This document shows, one piece after another, positions 27,724 through 36,904 of a DNA stretch of 64,000 nt. This DNA comes from Rhizobium oryzihabitans (GTDB taxonomy: Bacteria; Pseudomonadota; Alphaproteobacteria; Rhizobiales; Rhizobiaceae), in NCBI RefSeq assembly GCF_010669145.1, contig NZ_CP048635.1, positions 1,558,501 through 1,622,500 of the forward strand, written 5' to 3'. Made by a program: the position numbers and the translations under genes. A model generated the notes under the pieces. It made no database searches and had not been told where the DNA came from. It saw only the letters and a program-made list of their open reading frames with translations. Each line of letters begins with the position of its first letter. Position 1 is the stretch's first letter.

Positions 27724-28535
27724 GCCGGGATGGCCTGTTCCTGCCGCTCCAGCCGGGGTACGCAAATGAGCCGCCCCTGCCGGGAGAATATGTCGGCCTC
27801 GAGATCGAAGACATCAGCAACATTGGCTGATGTGACCGTATTCGCCACCGGCCCGGAGGCGAGAACCCGCCCGGCTTTCAGCATGATGAGGTCATCGGCG
27901 AAGGTGGAGGCGAGATTGAGATCGTGCAACACGACGATGACCGTCTTGCCGTGCCTGTCCGTCAGTTCGCGCACGAGGTTGAGAACGGCATATTGATATT
28001 TCATGTCGAGATGGTTGACCGGTTCGTCCATCAGGATCACCTCCGTGTCCTGCGCCAGCACCATGGCGATGAAGGCGCGCTGGCGCTGGCCGCCGGAGAG
28101 CGTGTTGACCTGCGCCTTGGCCTTGTCTTCCAGCCCGACGGTCTTCAGCGCCTCGGCAAACAGCGCCCGGTCGCGCTCGGATGGGCCGCCGCCAAGCCCG
28201 TAACGCGCATAACCCGCAAGCTCGATCAATTCGCCAAGCGTCATATAGTCAGGGCAATGGCATTCCTGCGGCAGATAGGCGATGCGGCGGGCGAGTTCCC
28301 GGCGTCCGATCTCGCCGATCAGGCGGTCATCAAGGCTTATCTTGCCGGATGAAAAAGGCACAAACCCCATGATGGTCTTCAACAGCGTCGACTTGCCACA
28401 ACCGTTGGGGCCGACCAGCGCGGTGACGCGGCCGGATTGAAAGCGGGCAGACAGGCCCTGCAATACGGGGACGTGTCCGTAACTCGCATGAAGGTCCGTG
28501 GCATCAAGCACCGGATTACAACTCCTGTTATTCAT
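27720..28535 (-). CDS. Iron-siderophore ABC transporter ATPase (FecE/FepC-like)
   Basis: 271 residues from ATG 28535: Walker A GPNGCGKST, signature LSGGQRQRAFIAMVLAQ, Walker B VILMDEPVNHLD and a switch His in VVLHDLNLA. It energises the two FecCD permeases. The start is uncertain. ATG 28535 lacks a ribosome site and sits five bases from a strong hairpin. GTG 28511 has AGGAG ten bases upstream and would give 263 residues. ATG 28589 would place the hairpin inside the coding sequence. First gene of the importer operon. Confidence 0.92.
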   Translation of the reverse strand: MNNRSCNPVLDATDLHASYGHVPVLQGLSARFQSGRVTALVGPNGCGKSTLLKTIMGFVPFSSGKISLDDRLIGEIGRRELARRIAYLPQECHCPDYMTLGELIELAGYARYGLGGGPSERDRALFAEALKTVGLEDKAKAQVNTLSGGQRQRAFIAMVLAQDTEVILMDEPVNHLDMKYQYAVLNLVRELTDRHGKTVIVVLHDLNLASTFADDLIMLKAGRVLASGPVANTVTSANVADVFDLEADIFSRQGRLICVPRLERQEQAIPA

Positions 28536-28539
28536 AGGG

Positions 28540-28562
28540 CCGTGCGTCGAGACGACGCACGG
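28540..28562. promoter_or_regulatory. Perfect 10-bp hairpin in the leader of the importer operon
   Basis: CGTGCGTCG-AGA-CGACGCACG (28541-28561), extended by one more C-G pair. It lies immediately upstream of the candidate ATG 28535 of the ATPase gene, with no T tract. It could act on translation of the operon or be a protein operator. Confidence 0.6.
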
Positions 28563-28735
28563 ATTATCTAAGTTTTTGAATTCACACATCGAACTTGCGG
28601 AAATCGGGTTTCATACCGGCAAGCGCGACAGGGTGGTCTTGAAGCAACACTAAACTATAGTAAAATTCTCCACAAATCGAAATTTGCCGATTCACATCGG
28701 GGATTTCGGAAGGATTTTTTCATTCGAGGTGTTTC

Positions 28736-30037
28736 ATGTCAGTCGCGCGCAAGCTCCACATCGGCATGTCGCTGGCGCCAACCTGGCTCAGCGGCGAGGC
28801 ATGGCGGCGTCAAGACAGCGGTATAGACGGGGTGTTCTCCAGCGATTATTTCGTCGATCTTGCAAAGCGTGCCGAGGCTGCGCATGTGGACTTCGTGTTC
28901 CGGCCCGATACGCTGTTTCTGCGCACCGAGGGGCTGGAGAGCGGTGGTGGATTTGCGAGCATGGACCCGACCATGCTTCTGGCGGCCATCGCACGGGAGA
29001 CCAGCCATGTCGGCCTGTTATCCACCGTTTCGACGACATTTCTGCCGCCCTATGTGGTTGCTCGCCAGCTCCAGTCCCTGAACTGGCTGAGCAGCGGCCG
29101 GGCGGGCTGGAACATCGTCACGGCGCTGGACGGTCACGAAAATTTCGGCCTGACGGAAATGCCGTCGCCGCAGGAGCGTTATGAGCGGGCCGCCGAGTTC
29201 ACGCAGGTGGTGCAGCAGCTCTGGGCGAGCTTTCCCAACGAGGCGCTGAAGCTCGACAAAGAGAGCGGACGTTTTGCCGATTCATCGCTGGTGCAGCCGG
29301 TCGCCCATGCGGGCAGGCACTTCAGCGTCAAAGGCCCGCTCAACCTGCCGGCCCATGCCAGCCGCATTCCGCTGGTGCAGGCGGGTGCTTCTCCCGAGGG
29401 GCGCGATTTTGCGGCGTCGGTGGCGGATGCGGTCTTTGCCTCGACGCCGGATATGCAGGCGGCAATCGAGTTGCGGGCGGATTTGCGACAAAGAGCGGAG
29501 CGGCATGGTCGCTCACCGGATGTGGTGAAGCTGATGCCGGGTCTCAGCCTTTATCTGGCGGACACGAAAAACGAGGCGCAGGAACTCTTTGCCGAGACCC
29601 ATGCACGCGCCAATCGCGCCCGAATCTTCGCCTCCATTCATAATTTGACGGGCCTTGATCTCTCCGACTGGCCGCTCACGCGGATTGTCACCGCTTCGGA
29701 TTTGCCGCCACCGCCCGAGACACCCAGAAGCCGCACCCATGCCAGCCTGCTGCTGCGGCTGATCGAGCGGGAAACGCTGAGCGTTGCGGAGTTGTTGCGG
29801 CGTCCGGAAGTGATGGGATCTGGCCACTGGCAGATCATCGGCACGGTTGACGATGCCTTCGAGAATATCCGCGAATGGGCAAAAGCCGGTGCTATCGACG
29901 GCTTTGTCGCGGTGCCCGGCGGTTCGGTCTCTTCGATGCGGCTGGTGCTGGAGCGGCTGCTTCCGAGGCTTGGTGATGCCGGGCTTTTCCGCACGGCCTA
30001 TTCCGGCCGCACCTTCGCGGAACATCTGGCCGGGTAG
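28736..30037 (+). CDS. LLM-class flavin-dependent monooxygenase (NtaA/SnaA/DszA family)
   Basis: 433 residues, with GAGGTGTTTC before the ATG. Bacterial-luciferase-like TIM-barrel features include LAKRAEAAHVDFVFRPD, STVSTTFLPPYVVARQLQSLNWLSSGRAGWNIVTA, the family-typical YERAAEFTQVVQQLW, and PLVQAGASPEGRDFAA. Family members use FMNH2 supplied by a separate reductase to oxidise chelators, sulphur compounds or amines. The substrate is unknown. It lies between the ferri-siderophore importer (divergent) and the TonB receptor, and converges with an IclR regulator two bases away, which may control it. Confidence 0.87.
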   Translation: MSVARKLHIGMSLAPTWLSGEAWRRQDSGIDGVFSSDYFVDLAKRAEAAHVDFVFRPDTLFLRTEGLESGGGFASMDPTMLLAAIARETSHVGLLSTVSTTFLPPYVVARQLQSLNWLSSGRAGWNIVTALDGHENFGLTEMPSPQERYERAAEFTQVVQQLWASFPNEALKLDKESGRFADSSLVQPVAHAGRHFSVKGPLNLPAHASRIPLVQAGASPEGRDFAASVADAVFASTPDMQAAIELRADLRQRAERHGRSPDVVKLMPGLSLYLADTKNEAQELFAETHARANRARIFASIHNLTGLDLSDWPLTRIVTASDLPPPPETPRSRTHASLLLRLIERETLSVAELLRRPEVMGSGHWQIIGTVDDAFENIREWAKAGAIDGFVAVPGGSVSSMRLVLERLLPRLGDAGLFRTAYSGRTFAEHLAG

Positions 30038-30039
30038 GT

Positions 30040-30852
30040 TTACGATCCGCCGGATTCTGCCGTTGCCTTTCTGGCGGCTTCGAGAAGCTGCGGAAAATGC
30101 CCCTCGGTCTCGGCGGTGGCCAGAAATGATACGGTGGTGACGATGCAACAGATTTCGCCCTGGGCGTCGTAAACCGGGGCGGCCTTGCCGGTCAGGGCGG
30201 AAAACAGGTGTTCGTTGAGTTCCGCGCCGCCCGTTTCGCGAATGGCGTGCAGGACTTTGGCGTCCGGGCGGGAGCCGCGAAAGGCGGCGGGCTGCAACTT
30301 GCGCACCGCCGCTATCCTGTCAGCCGGCAGATAAGCCTGGAAAACCAGCCCGCAGGCGCTGTTATCCAGTGGTAGAACATCACCCAGCGCCACCGTGCTG
30401 ATGGAGAAGCTGGCGCTCCTGTGCCACTGCACAACGGTCGGGCCGCGATCCGTCCAGATCGCCACGCCGCAACTGGCGCCGATCTGCGAGGCCAGCGCTT
30501 TCATCTGGCGACCGGCGGTCTCGACCGGATTGATTCGCCTGAGCGCACTGATGCCTATCGCGAGTGCGGTCGGGCCGAGATCGTAGCTGCCGGTTGCGGG
30601 ATCCTGCGCCACCAGCCCTTCGCGCACCAGGCTTTGCAGGTAACGATGGGCAGTGGAGCGGCCGGTGCCGGCGCGTTTGGCGAGTTCGCCGAGTGCAAGC
30701 GCCCTGTCCGATTTTGCCAGAAGATCGAGAAAACGCGCAGCAATCGACACCGACTGAATGAGTGCAGAGCGCTTCTCTCCCTCGTTTTCCGGCAGATTGC
30801 CCAGCTCGTCATCCATGGCGCTCAAGCCCGTTCCCCCTTTTCGCGTGACCAT
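30040..30852 (-). CDS. IclR-family transcriptional regulator
   Basis: 270 residues from ATG 30852; ATG 30816 (MDDELG) is also possible and neither has a strong ribosome site. The N-terminal winged helix-turn-helix has LAKRAGTGRSTAHRYLQSLVREGLV. The C-terminal effector-binding GAF-like domain carries NSACGLVFQAYLP and IRETGG. It probably controls the convergent monooxygenase gene or responds to its substrate; no ligand can be named. Confidence 0.9.
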   Translation of the reverse strand: MVTRKGGTGLSAMDDELGNLPENEGEKRSALIQSVSIAARFLDLLAKSDRALALGELAKRAGTGRSTAHRYLQSLVREGLVAQDPATGSYDLGPTALAIGISALRRINPVETAGRQMKALASQIGASCGVAIWTDRGPTVVQWHRSASFSISTVALGDVLPLDNSACGLVFQAYLPADRIAAVRKLQPAAFRGSRPDAKVLHAIRETGGAELNEHLFSALTGKAAPVYDAQGEICCIVTTVSFLATAETEGHFPQLLEAARKATAESGGS

Positions 30853-31052
30853 GCCTAGCGCATCGGAGCGGAAATCGGAATCGATTTCTGAGCCGTTTCA
30901 ACGTCTTCCCCTTGCGGTGCGGAAGGAGGCGACAAAGGAAACTCGATAAACTTTGTTGTAAATATGGCACATGCCGTTGCGGAACCCTGTGTGTCCGCAA
31001 TACAGAACGCATTCTCTATTGCGAAACGGATAACGCTTCCGTTACTTGAATA

Positions 31053-31067
31053 TGACTTTAATACTCA
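31053..31067. promoter_or_regulatory. RirA-type iron box (TGA-N9-TCA) upstream of the TonB receptor
   Basis: TGACTTTAATACTCA fits TGA-N9-TCA and is bordered by A and T to give an ATGA...TCAT palindrome. It lies 20 bases before the receptor ATG, a position where a bound repressor would block transcription initiation. Confidence 0.7.
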
Positions 31068-31087
31068 TGTTTATTTAGGGGTGTGTG

Positions 31088-33181
31088 ATGGGGTTTCGTT
31101 CTAGCGGCCGTTTGATGAGCGGGGTCAGCGTGTTGACGCTGGCGGCTTTGTTTGTGACGCCGGTTTTCGGTCAGGATCAGCAGGCTGAGGCCTCGGGAAC
31201 GACCGTTCTCAAGCCGATTGTGGTGACCGGTGAAAAAGTCGCACGCGACATGAAGAACACGGCGTCATCCGTCTCGGTCATTTCCAGTGAAAAAATCAAA
31301 AAGGAAAAGACCGGCGACCCGACCGTATCGGAAGCGATCAAGGATATTCCGAACATCGTTTATACTGACAATGTCAGCGCCCCCATCATTCGCGGACAGG
31401 ATACGCAGGGACCGAACACGGGTTCGATCGCCTTCTTCACCGGCACGGTGCCGCGTGCCACGATCAATGTCGACGGCCACTATCTCGGCTACAATGAATT
31501 CATCTATGGCGCCTCCTCCATCTGGGATGTCGACAGCATCGAGGTCTTCCGCGGTCCGCAGACGACCTCGCAGGGCGCCAATGCCATTGCCGGTGCGATC
31601 CTCGTCAATACAAAGGACCCGACCTTTACGCCTGAGGCATCCTATCAGGCTGAAATCGGCAACTATCACCAGAAGCGGGGTTCATTCGCGCTTTCCGGTC
31701 CTCTGATCGAAGATGAGCTGGCGGCGCGTATGGCCATCGACTACTCCGGCCGCGACACCTTCATCGATTACATCAGCTCGGCTTTTGCCCATGACGGCAC
31801 GGACCAGAACTTCAAGGAGTTCAATGGGCGCTTCAAGCTTCTGTGGGAACCGGCTGAAATTCCCGGCCTTTCGACCAAGCTGACCTATTCCTACAACGCC
31901 TCGAACCGGCCAAGCCAGGAGGCTGCGTCGCGCCCCTTCGAGGATCTCAACCACATTACCACGACGATGCCGAGCTTCAGCCAGTATACCAATACCGGGA
32001 TTCTGGACGTCAATTATGATTTCGAAAACGGCGTGAAACTGTTCAACCAGACGCAGTTTTCCTCTTCCATCGCCAAGCGCCGGGTTGGCATTGCCAATAA
32101 CGGCGATGCGGATGTCGATCTCAAGAACACCTCCCACGAAACGCGCGTGACCTTCGGCGATCAGGAAGATGTGCTGAGCGGCGTTGCGGGTATTTATTAC
32201 GCCCACTCACAGGCTGACGAAGTCCTTTATCTGCGCGGGACGTCCAAATTTGACGATACCAAAGACAATCTCGGTCTTTTCAGCGAGTTGAGCTATCGCC
32301 TGACCGACCAATGGACCCTGACCGGCGGCCTGCGCTACCAGCAGGACCAGATTCAGCGCAGCGGCTATCGCACATTGAGCGCGACCTCCAGAAGCTCAGT
32401 GAATTATGACGAAACCTTCTCGGAAATCCTGCCAAAGGCCTCGCTTGCCTATGCCATCAATGACGACTGGACGGTCGGTGGCCTGATCAGCCGCGGTTAC
32501 AATCCCGGCGGTGTCGCATTCGACCTGACGACCAGCAAATGGCGGACCTTCGACAAGGAAACCATCTGGAACTACGAGCTGTTCACGCGTGCCAACCTGC
32601 TGGACGATACGCTGACGGTGAACGGCAACCTGTTCTACATGGACATGAACAATGCCCAGTTTAACGTGCCGGTCGTTGTTTCCACGGGCATCAGCGAATC
32701 CTACACCGTCAATGCCGAGGAAGCCCATGCCTACGGTCTGGAAATCGGCGTGGATTATCAGGTTCTCGACAATCTGACACTGAAGGCCAGCGCAGGTCTG
32801 CTGAAGACGAAAATCGACGAGATTTCCAGCAACGCCGCCTATGTCGGCAAGGAATTCGCCAAATCGCCGGGTTACAGCTTCACCATCGGCGCGAGCTGGG
32901 ATGTGACGGACAAGTTCACCGTCTCGGGCCAGGTCCGTCATCTCGACGGTTATTATTCCGACACGGATAACAAGGCCGTTTATGCGATCGACCCCTATAC
33001 GATCGCGGATGTGCGGGCGAGCTACAAGTTCCAGGAGGAGCTTGAGTTCTACGCCTACGTCAAGAACGTCTTCGACGAGCGCGCACCGACGCTCATGAAG
33101 GAAAACCGCGGCATTGGCGGCATCGAGGCCAGCATGACCGAACCGCGCATGTTCGGCATCGGCGTGCGCGGCACGTTCTGA
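31088..33181 (+). CDS. TonB-dependent outer-membrane siderophore receptor
   Basis: 697 residues from ATG 31088, with AGGGG seven bases upstream. A signal peptide ends near PVFGQ. A TonB-box-like PIVVTGEK follows, then a plug domain with PIIRGQDTQGPNTGS, IEVFRGPQTTSQGANAIAG and a barrel of beta strands ending in the typical GIGVRGTF with terminal Phe. It takes up the ferric siderophore across the outer membrane using TonB energy. The assignment to the siderophore of this island is inferred from location and from the shared iron-box type. Confidence 0.92.
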   Translation: MGFRSSGRLMSGVSVLTLAALFVTPVFGQDQQAEASGTTVLKPIVVTGEKVARDMKNTASSVSVISSEKIKKEKTGDPTVSEAIKDIPNIVYTDNVSAPIIRGQDTQGPNTGSIAFFTGTVPRATINVDGHYLGYNEFIYGASSIWDVDSIEVFRGPQTTSQGANAIAGAILVNTKDPTFTPEASYQAEIGNYHQKRGSFALSGPLIEDELAARMAIDYSGRDTFIDYISSAFAHDGTDQNFKEFNGRFKLLWEPAEIPGLSTKLTYSYNASNRPSQEAASRPFEDLNHITTTMPSFSQYTNTGILDVNYDFENGVKLFNQTQFSSSIAKRRVGIANNGDADVDLKNTSHETRVTFGDQEDVLSGVAGIYYAHSQADEVLYLRGTSKFDDTKDNLGLFSELSYRLTDQWTLTGGLRYQQDQIQRSGYRTLSATSRSSVNYDETFSEILPKASLAYAINDDWTVGGLISRGYNPGGVAFDLTTSKWRTFDKETIWNYELFTRANLLDDTLTVNGNLFYMDMNNAQFNVPVVVSTGISESYTVNAEEAHAYGLEIGVDYQVLDNLTLKASAGLLKTKIDEISSNAAYVGKEFAKSPGYSFTIGASWDVTDKFTVSGQVRHLDGYYSDTDNKAVYAIDPYTIADVRASYKFQEELEFYAYVKNVFDERAPTLMKENRGIGGIEASMTEPRMFGIGVRGTF

Positions 33182-33208
33182 GCCGTCACCTGAACTCGAA
33201 AAGAAAAA

Positions 33209-33243
33209 GGCCTTCGAAGCGATCTTCGGAGGTCTTTCTGTTT
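33209..33243 (+). terminator. Terminator of the TonB receptor gene
   Basis: An 11-bp stem (33209-33219 with 33224-33234, including two G-U pairs) and a 4-base loop, followed by TTTCTGTTT. It starts 28 bases after the receptor stop. Confidence 0.85.
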
Positions 33244-33326
33244 CAGGGGGATTACTCCCGATGATACGATTTGAGCTTAGCTCAGAGGGCAGGTTCACAT
33301 TTGCCGGGGCGTCATGCACTCTCCCT

Positions 33327-33441
33327 CCGTCATTCCGGCCTTGAGCCGGAATCCAGCCAGCCCAAGTCCTTGGGCTGAAAGGAGTCTTCCCGCCGTGCAG
33401 ACGCACGTCGGCTGGATTCCGGCTCAAGGCCGGAATGACGG
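33327..33441. repeat. Palindromic intergenic repeat, copy 2
   Basis: The two ends (33327-33358 and 33410-33441) form a perfect 32-bp inverted repeat beginning CCGTCATTCC. Between them lies a smaller palindrome, AGCCCAAGTCCTTGGGCT (33359-33376), and a GTGCAGACGCAC element. The orientation of the inner elements is opposite to copies 1, 3 and 5. Confidence 0.9.
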
Positions 33442-33500
33442 TGGGGGAATCTTCGCGGGTGTACTATGCCGGTGCTGATCCCGCCTCCAGTCCACAAGCC

Positions 33501-34687
33501 TCAGAAAAACGCCTGAATGCCCGTCTGCGCCCGGCCGAGGATCAGCGCGTGGACGTCGTGCGTGCCCTCATAGGTATTGACCGTTTCGAGGTTCTGGGCG
33601 TGGCGCATGACGTGGTATTCGATCTGGATACCGTTGCCGCCATGCATGTCGCGGGCCTGGCGGGCGATGTCCAGCGCCTTGCCGCAATTGTTGCGCTTGA
33701 TGATGGAGATCATTTCCGGCGCCATTCTGTGTTCGTCCATCAGACGGCCGACGCGCAGCGATGCCTGGAGGCCGAGGGCGATTTCGGTCTGCATGTCGGC
33801 GAGCTTCTTCTGGTAAAGCTGCATGCCGGCCAGCGGCTTGCCGAACTGCTTGCGGTCGAGACCATATTGCAGGGCGCGGAACCAGCAATCTTCCGCCGCA
33901 CCGATGACCCCCCAGGAAATGCCGTAACGGGCGCGGTTGAGGCAGCCGAACGGGCCTTTCAGGCCGGAGACATTGGGCAGCAGTGCGTCTTCGCCCACTT
34001 CCACACCGTCCAGAACGATCTCGCCCGTAATGGAGGCGCGCAGCGAAAGCTTGCCGCCGATCTTGGGGCCGAAAGTCCCTTCATGCCCTTTTCCAGCACG
34101 AAGCCCTTGATCTGGTTGTCATGGGCTTCCGATTTCGCCCAGACGACGAAGACATCGGCGATCGGCGCATTGGAAATCCACATTTTCGAACCGCGCAGGC
34201 GATAGCCGCCAGCGATCTTTTCAGCGCGGGTCTTCATGCCGCCCGGATCGGAACCGGCATCCGGCTCGGTCAGGCCGAAACAGCCGATCAGTTCCCCCGA
34301 GACGAGGCCGGGCAGATATTTCTTCTTCTGCTCGTCGGAGCCATAGGCGAAGATCGGATGGATGACGAGCGATGACTGCACGCTCATCATCGAGCGGTAA
34401 CCGCTGTCGATCCGTTCCACTTCGCGGGCGACGAGACCATAGGCCACGTAACTTGCATTGGCTGCGCCGTATTCTTCCGGCAGGGTGACGCCGAGAAGGC
34501 CGGTTCGGCCCATCAGGCGAAACAGTTCCGGCTCGGTGGTCTCGGAAAGATAGGCCTCGGAGACACGCGGCAATAGTTCCGATTTGCCGAAGGCGGCGGC
34601 GGCGTCGCGGATCATCCGCTCGTCGTCGGTCAGTTGGTCTTCGAGCAGAAAAGGGTCCTGCCAATTGAATGCTGCGTGTTCGCTCAC
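33501..34687 (-). pseudogene. gcdH: Glutaryl-CoA dehydrogenase, broken by one frameshift
   Basis: It starts at GTG 34687 with GGAGG upstream. The first frame reads an acyl-CoA dehydrogenase up to [13 protein letters not shown], and the second frame resumes with the family sequence [29 protein letters not shown] through [19 protein letters not shown] and ends normally. Adding one base in the GGGG at 34065-34068 (one C in the coding strand) restores [11 protein letters not shown], the expected sequence. The enzyme oxidises and decarboxylates glutaryl-CoA to crotonyl-CoA in lysine/tryptophan breakdown. The lesion is likely a sequence error. Confidence 0.87.
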
Positions 34688-34783
34688 GTGATGCCTCCGG
34701 ATTTGCTGGCCGGATTATTGGTATTCGAGCCAGCCGGCACAAGCCATGTTTACTCATTTTTGCATTACATATAGTAATGGCTC

Positions 34784-35702
34784 ATGACGTCTCTCAGCCG
34801 CAAACTTCTGCCCTCCACCAGTGCGCTCGCCGCCTTCGATTCCGTGGCCCGGCTCGGCAGCTTTTCCGCAGCCGCCGATGAGCTTGCCCTGACGCAGGGG
34901 CGATCAGCCGGCAGGTTATGTCACTGGAAGAACAGCTTGGCGTGCGCCTGTTCGAGCGCGGCGCACGCGGGGTGGCGCTGACGACCGAGGGCAGCGCCTA
35001 TGCGAAATCGATTGCCGCAGCCCTTGGCGAGATACGCTCCGCGTCCCTCCAAATCATGACCAAAACGCATGGCAATACGCTGAACCTTGCCATGCTGCCG
35101 ACATTCGGCACCCGCTGGCTTCTGCCGCGTATCCCGGATTTCGTGGCGAACCATCCCGAAATCACCATCAATTTCGCCACCCGTATCGGGCAATTCGATT
35201 TTGAGCGCGAGCAGCTGGATATGGCGATCCATATCGGTCAGGCGGACTGGCCGGGGCGGAAAGCACCTTTCTGATGCATGAAATGGTCGCCCCGGTGTGC
35301 AGTCCCGAGTTCCTGAAGGCGCATCCGATCGAAAAGGGCGAACATATTGCGGCGCTTCCGCTTCTGCACATGGCTTCGCGGCCGGGCGCATGGAGCCACT
35401 GGTTTGAAAGCCTCGGCCTGTCGCTTGCCCTGCCCCAGGGCATGCGTTTCGAGCAGTTTTCCAGCGTGGCGCAGGCCTGCATCGCCGGACTGGGCGTGGC
35501 GCTGATGCCGCTTTTCCTGATCGATAATGAGCTGAAATCGCGGCAGCTGGTGAAAGCCTTCGATCATCAGGCCAAAAGCCCCAGCTCCTATTATGCCGTG
35601 GCGCCGCTTTCGCGCGCCAACCACGTTCCGGTCGTGCTGTTTCGCGACTGGCTGGTGCGGCAGGTGGAGGCCTATCGTGCGGCCAGCAATCCACAGCTCT
35701 AA
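34784..35702 (+). pseudogene. LysR-family regulator of gcdH (GcdR-like), broken by two frameshifts
   Basis: From ATG 34784 the protein begins with a LysR helix-turn-helix (SALAAFDSVARLGSFSAAADELALTQG). The frame is lost at GGGG 34897-34900, where one extra G restores AISRQVMSLEEQLGVRLFERG. It is lost again at GGGG 35253-35256, where one extra G restores AESTFLMHEMVAPVCSP. The repaired protein is about 305 residues with a complete effector domain (FSSVAQACIAGLGVALMPLFLI). It is divergent from gcdH with 96 bases between the starts, the usual layout for a LysR activator and its target. Confidence 0.87.
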
Positions 35703-35804
35703 AAAATAATAGCACTTTTTTCGGGCGTTTAGACTTTATGCCTCGGTTTTCGCCCGGTTTTGCCCCGGTCCGGACTCGACAGGGCGGTTTTGCTCGACTA
35801 TCGT

Positions 35805-35820
35805 GATTAAACGTTTAATC
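35805..35820. promoter_or_regulatory. Perfect 16-bp LacI-type operator
   Basis: GATTAAACGTTTAATC is a perfect palindrome with the central CG typical of LacI-family operators and an AAACGTTT core like PurR boxes. It lies 17 bases before the LacI-type regulator start, so the regulator likely represses its own operon. Confidence 0.82.
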
Positions 35821-35837
35821 AGCCCTTTCGGACCATT

Positions 35838-36904
35838 ATGGCGTCTTCACGGCCTGCCACCAATCTGAGCGCGATAGCAGCGGCACTCGGCGTGTCGGTT
35901 GCAACCGTGTCCAATGCGCTGTCGGGCAAGGGTCGGGTTTCGCCGGAGCTGGTGGAGCGCATCCGCAAGACCGCAACCGAGCTTGGTTATGTGCCGAGTT
36001 CGGCGGGCAGGGCGCTTCGCACCGGCAAAAGTGGCGTTCTGGGGCTGGTTCTGCCCGATATTGCCAATCCTCTTTTCCCGCAGATCGCACAGGCCATCGA
36101 AAAGGCGGCCGTCAATGCCGGTTACGGTGTGCTGATCGCCGACTCGCGCGGTGAGATCGCCATGCAGACGGACGCGATCAACCGGCTGATCGAGCGCGGC
36201 GTGGATGGCATGGTCATCGTGCCCGCCGCGGCACGCGCATCGCCGATGTCGATTGTCCGGTGGCCGTGATCGACAGTCCATCGACGCCCGGCAACACGGT
36301 TGCCGCCGACCATTGGGATGGTGGCCGGCAGGTCGGCGAATATCTGGCGGGGCTTGGCCACGACAGGGTGGTGCTGGTGGGCAAGAACCGCGATTCCAAC
36401 GTGCAGAACGACCGCCTTGGCGGCATTCGCGATGGGCTCGGCAAGGCCTGCACCACGCAGACGCTATGGATAGATGCCATTGAAAAGGCTGATGGCGCGG
36501 GTTGCCGTCTTGGCCTTGCCGACCGGGTTGCGGATGGTTTTACCGCCTTTGCCTGCGTATCGGACCTGCATGCGCTGCGCGCGCTTACCGAATTGCAGCG
36601 CGAGGGTATCGAGGTGCCGGAAGAGGCCAGTGTAACAGGCTTCGACGATCTGATTTTTTCGGCCGTCGTGACGCCGCCGCTGACGACGATGCGCATGGAT
36701 ATGGGCCGCATCGCCGATCTGGCGGTCGAGGCGCTGCTGCGCGCAATCGATGGCGAGGCCGGTTTAGAAAACGGCATTGCCGCCGAGGTGAAGGCCGAAA
36801 TATCGAACATACCGATGGCGCTGATCATGCGCGGCTCCACCGGCAGAAAAAAGCATGATGCGATTGAAGCCAAAAACACGACAGCAGGAGAACTCACACC
36901 ATGA
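35838..36904 (+). pseudogene. LacI-family regulator of purine-salvage operon, broken by one frameshift
   Basis: ATG 35838 begins a LacI helix-turn-helix (LSAIAAALGVSVATVSNALSGKGRVSPEL) and hinge (SSAGRALRTGKSGVLGLVLP), then a periplasmic-binding-like effector domain. The frame breaks in CCC 36222-36224; one extra C gives VPRRGTRIADVDCPVAVIDSP and joins the downstream frame that ends at 36904. The stop overlaps the ATG of the solute-binding protein (ATGA), so it is the first gene of the operon. The ligand is probably a purine base or nucleoside, judged from the downstream enzymes. Confidence 0.88.

Larger units (their letters stand above)
33182..33500. other. Intergenic region between receptor and gcdH
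   Basis: 319 bases without a gene. It holds the receptor terminator and palindromic repeat copy 2. Nothing else was recognised. Confidence 0.7.

Noticed and set aside
28577..28591. TGA-N9-TCA iron box at the importer start
   Set aside because: The sequence is TGAATTCACACATCG: the final base does not fit, so it was not called.
33501..35702. Treating gcdH and its LysR neighbour as decayed genes
   Set aside because: Each break is one base in a G run and the remaining sequence is intact and conserved, so genuine decay is less likely than sequence error.
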